Origin: CAKZNE01 sp002695025
Lineage (GTDB): Bacteria; Bacteroidota; Bacteroidia; Flavobacteriales; Schleiferiaceae
Length of the DNA: 11,275 nt
Assembly (NCBI GenBank): GCA_913043285.1
Contig: CAJWML010000032.1
Coordinates: 1 to 11,275 of the forward strand
Direction: 5' to 3'
Shown here piece after piece: positions 1 through 5,944 of the stretch (its first letter is position 1; every line of letters begins with the position of its first letter). The notes beneath the pieces were generated by a model. The model was given only the letters and a program-made list of their open reading frames with translations. It searched no databases and was not told the origin of the DNA. Position numbers and translations under genes: made by a program.

Positions 1-1
1 T

Positions 2-1057
2 AACGAAACCAATATGGAGGAACTCAAGACAGCCCTGGAAGCTGCCGTATACCGCCAACTGATGAGTGATGTACCCTACGGTGTGCTCCTGAGCGGAGGA
101 CTGGATTCTTCCATCACCTCTGCCCTGGCCAAAAAATACTCCGCTAAACGCATTGAAAGTGATGATACCGAAGAAGCCTGGTATCCCCGGCTCCACTCCT
201 TTGCCGTAGGCCTGGAGGGCTCACCTGACCTGGCGGCTGCGCAAGTGGTTGCCAGGCACATCGGCTCGGTACACCATGAAATCCATTTTACCATTGAAGA
301 AGGCATTGACGCCTTGCGCGATGTGATCTACCACCTGGAAACCTACGATGTAACCACGGTGCGCGCTTCCACTCCCATGTACCTCATGGCCCGGGTGATC
401 AAATCCATGGGTATTAAGATGGTGCTAAGTGGTGAAGGTTCCGATGAGCTTTTTGGAGGCTACCTGTATTTCCATAAAGCACCCGATGCACAGGCTTTTC
501 ACGAAGAAACAGTGCGTAAGCTCAGCCGCCTGCACTGGTACGATTGCCTGCGGGCCAATAAATCATTGATGGCCTGGGGCATAGAGGGGCGTGTCCCCTT
601 CCTGGACAAGGAATTTATGGACGTAGCCATGCGCATCAATCCCAAGGATAAGATGGCGGGCAACGGTAAGATGGAGAAATGGGTATTGCGCAAATGTTTT
701 GAAGATATACTGCCGGAAAGTGTGGCGTGGCGACAAAAAGAACAGTTCTCCGATGGTGTGGGCTACAGTTGGATAGACTCCCTCAAGGATTTTGTGAACA
801 AGCAGGTGAGCGACCAGGATATGCAGAATGCGGCCTTCCGCTTTCCGATAAACACTCCGTCCGGCAAGGAAGAATACTATTACCGCAGTATTTTCAGCGA
901 GCATTTCCCTTCGGATGCGGCCGCACAATGCGTTCCTTCCATTCCTTCGATAGCCTGCAGTACGGCTGAGGCCCTGGCCTGGGATGAGTCCTTCCGGAAC
1001 CAGAATGATCCTTCGGGGAGAGCGGTAAAAAATGTGCATAATCAGGCTTACCAATAA
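2..1057 (+). CDS. asnB: Asparagine synthetase B, glutamine-hydrolysing (partial, 5' end outside window)
   Basis: This is the synthetase part of the cytoplasmic enzyme that makes asparagine from aspartate, ATP and glutamine. The reading frame is open to the left edge, so the N-terminal glutaminase domain with its catalytic Cys lies outside the window and the first ATG at 14 is internal. Counting from that ATG, the ATP-pyrophosphatase P-loop SGGLDSS is at residues 27-33, the second nucleotide motif SGEGSDE at 139-145, and the conserved stretch around RVPFLD at 193-198. The motif RQKEQFSDGVGYSW (240-253) and the C-terminal DPSGRAV (332-338) match E. coli AsnB closely, and the end falls where full-length AsnB ends. 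The C-terminus is therefore intact. The next gene, ald, follows 51 bp later on the same strand, which would fit an amino-acid metabolism cluster, although co-transcription is not shown. Confidence 0.96.
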   Translation, partial: NETNMEELKTALEAAVYRQLMSDVPYGVLLSGGLDSSITSALAKKYSAKRIESDDTEEAWYPRLHSFAVGLEGSPDLAAAQVVARHIGSVHHEIHFTIEEGIDALRDVIYHLETYDVTTVRASTPMYLMARVIKSMGIKMVLSGEGSDELFGGYLYFHKAPDAQAFHEETVRKLSRLHWYDCLRANKSLMAWGIEGRVPFLDKEFMDVAMRINPKDKMAGNGKMEKWVLRKCFEDILPESVAWRQKEQFSDGVGYSWIDSLKDFVNKQVSDQDMQNAAFRFPINTPSGKEEYYYRSIFSEHFPSDAAAQCVPSIPSIACSTAEALAWDESFRNQNDPSGRAVKNVHNQAYQ

Positions 1058-1108
1058 ACACTGAGCCCGCTTTTTTGTCATTTTAACATTATCCCAAAAT
1101 TTTAGCAG

Positions 1109-2224
1109 ATGATCATTGGAGTTCCCAAAGAGATAAAGAACAATGAAAGCCGGGTGGCCCTTACCGAAGCCGGTGTGTACGAGCTTACCAAGCACGGACA
1201 CGAAGTGCTGATCGAAAAAGGAGCCGGTAATGGCAGCGGTATTTCCAACCATGAATACGTGGAGGCCGGAGCCACCATACTGGAGGATGTGGAAGAGTTA
1301 TGGAAGCGTGCCGAAATGATCATCAAGGTAAAGGAACCTATTCAAGAAGAACTCTCCCGTGCCCGTAAGGGTCAGATCATCTTCACCTATTTCCATTTTG
1401 CTTCCAGCCAGGAGTTGACAGAGGCTATGGTGAAAAGTGGTGCTATATGTATAGCCTATGAAACCGTGGAGCGCGATGATCGCAGCCTGCCCCTGCTTAT
1501 TCCCATGAGCGAGGTAGCCGGCAGGATGGCTATACAGGAAGGAGCCCGCTACCTGGAAAAACCGGTAAAGGGACGTGGTGTACTCTTAGGCGGTGTACCG
1601 GGAGTGCCTCCAGGTAAGGTACTGATCCTGGGAGCCGGTATTGTGGGCGTGCAGGCCGCTAAAATGGCCTCCGGCCTGGGTGCTCAGGTTACCGTACTGG
1701 ATGTGAATATGGACCGCCTGCGTTATGTGAACGATATTTTACCGGACCATGTGGTCACCAATTATTCCAGTGAGTATACCATCCGCAAGCTTATACGTGA
1801 TCATGACCTGATCATCGGTGCGGTGCTGATCCACGGGGCCAAGGCACCCAAGCTGATCACCAGGGATATGCTGAAAGAAATGCGCCCGGGTACGGTGATC
1901 GTGGATGTGGCGGTAGATCAGGGTGGTTGTGTGGAAACCTCCAAGCCCACCACCCATGAAGAGCCTACGTTTATAATTGAGGATGTGCTACACTACGGGG
2001 TGGCCAATATGCCGGGAGCGGTACCCTTTACCTCTACCCTGGCCCTGACCAACGTTACGATACCTTACATCTTAAAGGTAGCGAATAAGGGATGGAAACA
2101 AGCCAGCCGCGAAAACCGTGACCTGCTAAAGGGGCTCAACATAGTGGAGGGCAAGATCGTATATGAAGGGGTGGCTGATGCCTTTGGTATGGAGTTCACT
2201 CCCGCAGAGCACTTCCTGGACTAA
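1109..2224 (+). CDS. ald: Alanine dehydrogenase
   Basis: This is an NAD-dependent L-alanine dehydrogenase (alanine + NAD+ + water to pyruvate + ammonium + NADH), acting in the cytoplasm at the junction of carbon and nitrogen metabolism. At 371 residues it has the usual length and opens with the family signature MIIGVPKEIK. Residues established as catalytic or substrate-binding in this family are all present at the standard positions: Arg15, Lys75, His96 and Asp270. The Rossmann nucleotide site reads LGAGIVG at 174-180, with the ribose-binding acidic residue Asp198. The related transhydrogenase alpha subunit is less likely, because the protein ends at the normal Ald length with no membrane domain. 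The ATG start fits the family N-terminus, although no strong Shine-Dalgarno is visible. A 2H-type gene starts 5 bp after the stop and is probably co-transcribed. Confidence 0.96.
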   Translation: MIIGVPKEIKNNESRVALTEAGVYELTKHGHEVLIEKGAGNGSGISNHEYVEAGATILEDVEELWKRAEMIIKVKEPIQEELSRARKGQIIFTYFHFASSQELTEAMVKSGAICIAYETVERDDRSLPLLIPMSEVAGRMAIQEGARYLEKPVKGRGVLLGGVPGVPPGKVLILGAGIVGVQAAKMASGLGAQVTVLDVNMDRLRYVNDILPDHVVTNYSSEYTIRKLIRDHDLIIGAVLIHGAKAPKLITRDMLKEMRPGTVIVDVAVDQGGCVETSKPTTHEEPTFIIEDVLHYGVANMPGAVPFTSTLALTNVTIPYILKVANKGWKQASRENRDLLKGLNIVEGKIVYEGVADAFGMEFTPAEHFLD

Positions 2225-2229
2225 TCCTT

Positions 2230-2733
2230 TTGGATAAGCGGCCGCTCATCCTAACCTTAAAGCTCAATCCTGAAGCAGAGCTGTTCTTTAATAAGCTGCG
2301 GGAGGAATATTTTCCTCCGGAGCGGAATTACCTGAAGGCGCACCTCACCCTCTTTCATGCTTTGCCAGGCGAACAACTATCTGAAATCCAAAGTGGATTA
2401 AAGGAAATTGCCGGTAAAACCATCCCCTTTCAGCTAAAGCCTGAAAGCTGGAAAGCAATCGGCAAAGGGGTGGCCTTTATTTTGGATTGCCCGGAGTTGA
2501 TAAGCCTGCATCAACAGCTTCAAAGCCGGTGGACCAGTCATCTTACCCGCCAGGATGCACAAAAACTTTGGCCACAAATCACCATCCAGAATAAGGTTAG
2601 CCTTGAAGAGGCCCGAATAACAATGGATAAAATCAAGGATCTCAGGCCGCCTCCCATACAGGGTATTGGTTTCAATTTGTTTTATTACGACAATGGCCCA
2701 TGGGAGTTTATTGAAAGCTATTTCTTCCCGTGA
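2230..2733 (+). CDS. 2'-5' RNA ligase / 2H phosphoesterase family protein with altered second motif
   Basis: This 167-residue protein resembles the bacterial 2'-5' RNA ligase-like branch of the 2H phosphoesterase superfamily, whose members hydrolyse or form 2',3'- or 2',5'-phosphodiester bonds using two HxT/S motifs. The first motif is intact (His38-Leu-Thr40, within HLTLFHALP). The second occurs in the expected context, WPQITIQNKV at 114-123, but reads Gln116-Ile-Thr118 instead of His-x-Thr (codon CAA at 2575-2577). Activity may be lost or changed. The start is a TTG 5 bp after the ald stop. No ATG, GTG or TTG lies between it and the in-frame stop at 2176, so TTG is the only standard choice. 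The tight spacing suggests co-transcription with ald, although a functional link to alanine metabolism is not known. No signal peptide is visible, so it is presumably cytoplasmic. Confidence 0.85.
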   Translation: MDKRPLILTLKLNPEAELFFNKLREEYFPPERNYLKAHLTLFHALPGEQLSEIQSGLKEIAGKTIPFQLKPESWKAIGKGVAFILDCPELISLHQQLQSRWTSHLTRQDAQKLWPQITIQNKVSLEEARITMDKIKDLRPPPIQGIGFNLFYYDNGPWEFIESYFFP

Positions 2734-2853
2734 TCTCCACAACCTGCCCAGGCAACATAAACCATACTTATCGGCTCATTACCTATTACGAACCAGCTTG
2801 CAGAACTTATTGCCACAGAGCGGTTAATTTTAAAGAACTATAAAAACACTTTC

Positions 2854-3648
2854 ATGGATCTAAAACTCAATACTAAAAAAGCTTTGGTTACCGGTTCCAC
2901 GGCCGGCATTGGTTATGCCATAGCCCGGGAATTGGCGCAGGAAGGCGCAACAGTTATCATTAACGGGCGTAAAACCAAGGATGTAGAAGCCAAAGTGGAA
3001 AAGCTTAAAAAAGAGACCGGAAACACTCAAGTGCTTGGCATTGCCGCTGATTTCAGCAAGAAGCATGAAATACAAGCCTTATTGGATGAAGTCTCCGAGG
3101 TGGATATACTGATCAATAATGTGGGAATGTTCAAGGAGGTGGAGTTTGGGGATATTACCGATGAAGAATGGTTGGAGATATTTGAGGTGAACGTGATGAG
3201 CGGTATACGGATGGCTCGGCATTATTTTTCTAAAATGCTGGAAAGGAATGAGGGCCGTATCGTATTTATTTCCAGTGAATCTGCTTTGAATATTCCCACC
3301 GAAATGATCCATTACGGCATGAGTAAAACGGCACAGCTAGCTATTTCCAGGGGGCTGGCGCGGCTTACCAAAGGTACCCATGTTACGGTAAATGCTGTTT
3401 TACCAGGCCCCACCAAAAGCCGGGGTGTAGAGGAAATGTTACGCCAGCAATCTGAAGCCAATAACAAAGCGGTTGAGGAAGTTGAGAAGGAATTCTTTTC
3501 TAAGGCCCGTCCTACCTCGTTGATCCAGCGCTTTGCTGACCCTGAGGAAGTAGCACGATTGGTAGCCTACGTGGCCAGTCCTCTTTCTTCGGCTACCAAT
3601 GGAGCGGCTTTAAGAGTAGATGGAGGTGTAGTGAATTCCATTCTCTGA
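2854..3648 (+). CDS. Short-chain dehydrogenase/reductase (classical SDR)
   Basis: This is a 264-residue NAD(P)-dependent oxidoreductase of the classical SDR type, predicted cytoplasmic; the substrate cannot be read from the sequence. Motifs in order are the cofactor loop TGSTAGIG at 13-20, NNVG at 88-91 in the adenine-stabilising strand, the active-site Asn113, Ser141, Tyr154 and Lys158 (YGMSK, normal spacing of the YxxxK motif), the PG turn at 184-185, and a C-terminal VDGG at 255-258. Arg39-Lys40 after the second beta strand may favour NADP(H), which is an inference. A charged helical stretch at about 193-215 forms the variable substrate lid. The gene stands alone: 120 bp separate it from the 2H gene, and a terminator hairpin follows its stop. 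That upstream gap is A/T-rich near the start, but no promoter match there was good enough to call. Confidence 0.93.
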   Translation: MDLKLNTKKALVTGSTAGIGYAIARELAQEGATVIINGRKTKDVEAKVEKLKKETGNTQVLGIAADFSKKHEIQALLDEVSEVDILINNVGMFKEVEFGDITDEEWLEIFEVNVMSGIRMARHYFSKMLERNEGRIVFISSESALNIPTEMIHYGMSKTAQLAISRGLARLTKGTHVTVNAVLPGPTKSRGVEEMLRQQSEANNKAVEEVEKEFFSKARPTSLIQRFADPEEVARLVAYVASPLSSATNGAALRVDGGVVNSIL

Positions 3649-3694
3649 ACCTGCCAGCTGGTAAAATCCTGGAGACAGTCTGCTTGAAAATAAA

Positions 3695-3720
3695 AAAGCC
3701 CGGCTTTCTAGCCGGGCTTT
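3695..3720. terminator. Bidirectional rho-independent terminator
   Basis: A perfect 11-bp inverted repeat (AAAGCCCGGCT at 3695-3705 and its reverse complement at 3710-3720) encloses the 4-base loop TTCT. An A-run precedes the stem (3692-3697) and a short T-run ends it. The hairpin lies between the 3' ends of the plus-strand SDR gene and the minus-strand lipoprotein gene. Read on plus it ends in TTT. Read on minus the stem is followed by a run of six or more T, so it is a stronger intrinsic terminator for the lipoprotein transcript. It most likely serves both genes. Confidence 0.9.
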
Positions 3721-3738
3721 CATGTAAACCTGCAATGT

Positions 3739-5337
3739 TTAAAAGGCTTCGTCACAAAGCGCTTTGGGAAGGTTTAATTCATAGATCTTACCTTCCGTGG
3801 CCAGTACGTTCATTGTATCTATCTCGTAGGTAGAATAATAAGCTTTGAGATCATAACTTACGCCATCTTCCATGAAAGGCACCTTGTACAGCTTACCACT
3901 TTCTTCATTTCCTTCAAACGTAAGGAGGTGTTCAAACTCACCACCCTCAGCGGTTTTCCTGAAGTATAAATGTACACCGGAGGGGGGAAGTACGTAGGTT
4001 TTATACGAAGGGCAGTATAATTTATAGCCCGCATTAATACCACCGGTTTCCAGTTTCTCGATATCATATTCGTCAAAAGACTTCTTGGTGATCTTAAGGG
4101 TCCGGCTTAGCTTTCTGCCCTGCAGGGCTACTATCCTTTCCACATTCCTTGAAAGAGCCTGAATTCTTCTTTCTGTAAATTGGGCCGGGTATTTCAGGAC
4201 AGCTGTTTTATAATATCGCTTAGCTCTTCGGGGATCCAGTTTGGTTAACTTGAGGGTAAGCCTCCTCACTTTTGCAGGGGCACTACCATTAGGGAGCTTC
4301 TTAAGCAACTTAAGATACTTGGCAGTCTTCTTTTTAAGCGATGCTTTGGAAAGGTGGGTTAAATTGGCTTCTACCACCAATTGCCCATTTACGTCTTTAA
4401 TGGTATAATCACCATCCTCCTTCCAGAATGCATCTCCTTCGGTATAACTTATAAGGGTTATCACATCACCGGCCTGGTAGGGACGTTCAGCGTCTTCATT
4501 GTACATATGATCAGGAAGAGGTATGGAAAGCTGGATACCGTTGCCGGAGAAGTTGGTCACGCTGATGGCTCCTACTTTCATATTGATCTCAAATATGGGA
4601 GCCTCCTGCATGAGCACATCCTCCACCTGCCCATCCAGTTCCATACTTTGAATGGAACCAGTATTATTAGGCATGGCCAATTGAGCTACCTCATTGGTGT
4701 CACTAAAGTTAATAAGCTCAACGCTAAGCTGTCCGCTGCTTATGGCCGTACCGGTTTTGTCCATGAACTGGATGTTGTCAGGTATGGTTACCGTAACCTG
4801 GCTGGGGTTACCGGTGGCAGGGTCTGTGGAAATGACCAAAGGCTTATTTAAAGTGCCGGAGCTAATCTTGGCGGTAGTGGCTATTCTATCCACGCTACCT
4901 GAAGGAATACGGTTGTAATCCAGCAGGAATACTTCCTGGGCGGTAAAATACTCACCCTCCTCAATACTTACATCAATACTTTGGGCGGGGTACGCATAGC
5001 CGGATCTGGACTCAATGTGTACGGTAAATTGCAACGGCTTACCGGCCTTGGGTTCATTGGCACGGGTGGTGATCAACTGGAGGCTGTTGAAGCTGGGGGA
5101 GATTTCCTTTTTACCGTTAATATTGTAAATGGAAGCAGCATCCGGCCCGCTTATACTCACCTTGATCTTATCAGCAATATCATCGGATCCGTTGGAGCTG
5201 AGATCCTGCAGATCCAATTCGGCCACGTATTTATAAAATGCCGGATCAATATGCAGATCAATATCCTTGGTAGGGCTTTCACAACCCGACATAAGGATCA
5301 GCAGGGAAAGTGAAAAAATGGGTAATATGGTTCTCAT
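3739..5337 (-). CDS. Hypothetical lipoprotein with a highly basic central-to-C-terminal segment
   Basis: I do not recognise a named family for this 532-residue protein. It begins with a short signal peptide ending in the lipobox LMSGC (Cys19), so it should be lipid-anchored in the periplasm or on the outer membrane. The first half (about 25-250) is rich in beta strands and alternating polar residues, suggesting immunoglobulin-like domains. A segment around 247-330 ends in an HLS tripeptide (328-330), a pattern often seen in extracellular beta domains of Bacteroidota. Residues 335-419 are strikingly basic, with 28 Lys/Arg against 3 Asp/Glu. The last 110 residues return to a mixed beta-type composition, and the only Cys residues there are at 442 and 528. 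The ATG at 5337 is preferred over an in-frame TTG at 5358, because the signal peptide then has normal length and a candidate promoter box overlaps the TTG. The gene converges on the SDR gene through a shared terminator. Confidence 0.85.
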   Translation of the reverse strand: MRTILPIFSLSLLILMSGCESPTKDIDLHIDPAFYKYVAELDLQDLSSNGSDDIADKIKVSISGPDAASIYNINGKKEISPSFNSLQLITTRANEPKAGKPLQFTVHIESRSGYAYPAQSIDVSIEEGEYFTAQEVFLLDYNRIPSGSVDRIATTAKISSGTLNKPLVISTDPATGNPSQVTVTIPDNIQFMDKTGTAISSGQLSVELINFSDTNEVAQLAMPNNTGSIQSMELDGQVEDVLMQEAPIFEINMKVGAISVTNFSGNGIQLSIPLPDHMYNEDAERPYQAGDVITLISYTEGDAFWKEDGDYTIKDVNGQLVVEANLTHLSKASLKKKTAKYLKLLKKLPNGSAPAKVRRLTLKLTKLDPRRAKRYYKTAVLKYPAQFTERRIQALSRNVERIVALQGRKLSRTLKITKKSFDEYDIEKLETGGINAGYKLYCPSYKTYVLPPSGVHLYFRKTAEGGEFEHLLTFEGNEESGKLYKVPFMEDGVSYDLKAYYSTYEIDTMNVLATEGKIYELNLPKALCDEAF

Positions 5338-5355
5338 TCGTTGAAGTATTTTGTC

Positions 5356-5363
5356 CAAAATTA
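5356..5363 (-). promoter_or_regulatory. Candidate Bacteroidota -7 promoter element upstream of the lipoprotein gene
   Basis: On the minus strand this reads TAATTTTG, an exact match to the TAnnTTTG -7 element known for the Bacteroidota housekeeping sigma factor. It ends 18 bases before the preferred ATG of the lipoprotein gene, and the bases around it are A/T-rich. I could not find a convincing TTG -33 element about 19 bases upstream. The call rests on one 8-base match and its position. Confidence 0.35.
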
Positions 5364-5498
5364 CTGCAAAACTTTATATTATCGTTAAAAATTTAGCGTG
5401 TTACTGTTTGTTTGCCAGTTACTTCAACTATCCTACTGGCCACATGCAAGGCATACAACCAGCCTGTTATCCTCAATGGATTCAATGAATTTTGCTGA

Positions 5499-5696
5499 TC
5501 AGCAGTTCCTATATCCAGCCAGCTTCCCTCCTATCCAGGCCATTGGGATATAGGCGACCACCAGACCCAGCACCACAAACCAAGTGGGAGCTGGTATCAT
5601 ATAGCTGGCTATAATACCAACTACCAGGAACAGGACTTCTATGAGGATGGCGAAGATCATTTTACGGGTGACAGCTATAGCTGCGGTGATGAGCAC
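5499..5696 (-). CDS. Small membrane protein, probably with a disrupted 5' end
   Basis: This is an unrecognised hydrophobic protein. From the GTG at 5696 it has 65 residues with two clear membrane segments (about 13-34 and 39-60, the second containing the motif WIGGKLAG near the end). The GTG start is unsatisfying because it falls inside a hydrophobic run. The same frame stays open upstream to a stop at 5772-5774 and encodes what looks like the front of a first membrane helix (HLAHALGTLAVVLITAAIAV), but with no ATG, GTG or TTG. An ATG at 5752 lies out of frame just before a TATAT run. Removing two bases there would join it to this frame and give about 82 residues with three membrane helices. 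The gene may therefore be frameshifted, or the sequence may contain an error. No neighbour suggests a function. Confidence 0.6.
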   Translation of the reverse strand: MLITAAIAVTRKMIFAILIEVLFLVVGIIASYMIPAPTWFVVLGLVVAYIPMAWIGGKLAGYRNC

Positions 5697-5738
5697 GACC
5701 GCCAGCGTACCTAAGGCATGGGCCAGATGTTTGAGGCC

Positions 5739-5771
5739 GGCTATATGGACATGGTACGGACATTTTAGGGC
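5739..5771 (-). other. Upstream open-frame extension of the small membrane protein gene
   Basis: On the minus strand the frame of the 5499-5696 gene stays open here after the stop at 5772-5774, without a standard start codon. An out-of-frame ATG at 5752-5750 is followed after three codons by a stop that overlaps the dinucleotide run at 5742-5746. If that run is one unit too long, the ATG is the real start and the predicted N-terminus becomes MSIAGLKHLAHALG. This is an inference from hydrophobicity and frame only. Confidence 0.35.
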
Positions 5772-5787
5772 TTACCCTTGCTGTTGA

Positions 5788-5843
5788 CACGTATTAAGCT
5801 CGTATCAGGCACGTGTAAAGCTCGTATTAAGTACGTATATAAG
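5788..5843. repeat. Five tandem degenerate 11-bp repeats
   Basis: Five head-to-tail units follow each other without gaps: CACGTATTAAG (5788-5798), CTCGTATCAGG (5799-5809), CACGTGTAAAG (5810-5820), CTCGTATTAAG (5821-5831) and TACGTATATAAG (5832-5843, one base longer). The invariant core is CGT at unit positions 3-5, and every unit ends in G. The approximate consensus is CNCGTATTAAG. The array sits in the roughly 250-bp gap between the 3' end of the GH92 operon and the small membrane protein gene. Its near edge is 36 bp upstream of the candidate ATG at 5752. The period is about one DNA helical turn, which would put all units on one face of the helix, as in a multi-site operator. A neutral tandem duplication or a mobile-repeat remnant is equally possible. 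Eleven bases do not preserve a reading frame, so the array is not coding. Confidence 0.75.
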
Positions 5844-5944
5844 CCGTTTGAAGATCCTGATGCAAGGGGTAATCTAAAGGAATAGCGTTGCCGCTACCAT
5901 TATAACGTGGAAAGACGAGGATATTACAAGGCAAAAATGAAGAT

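Noticed and set aside
563..1252. Long minus-strand open frame (229 codons) opposite asnB and the start of ald
   Set aside because: It lies antisense to two certain genes, spans their junction, and has no recognisable motif; high-GC codon bias on the plus strand explains the lack of stops.
2798..2832. Possible promoter for the SDR gene (TTG at 2798 and TAATTTTA at 2825)
   Set aside because: The -7 box lacks the final G, and the spacing of 24 bases is longer than the usual range, so the match is too weak to list.
4381..4851. Plus-strand open frame (156 codons) inside the lipoprotein gene
   Set aside because: The minus-strand frame carries a signal peptide, lipobox and a continuous 532-residue protein; the antisense frame shows no domain or start context.
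5414..5440. Possible hairpin GCCAGT ... ACTGGC between the lipoprotein gene and the small membrane protein gene
   Set aside because: It has only a 6-bp stem with a 15-base loop and no T-run on either strand, so it is not convincing as a terminator or operator.
5493..5504. 12-bp perfect palindrome TGCTGATCAGCA across the stop codon of the small membrane protein gene
   Set aside because: A short isolated palindrome with no loop, no T-run and no second copy nearby; it may be chance or an incidental protein site.
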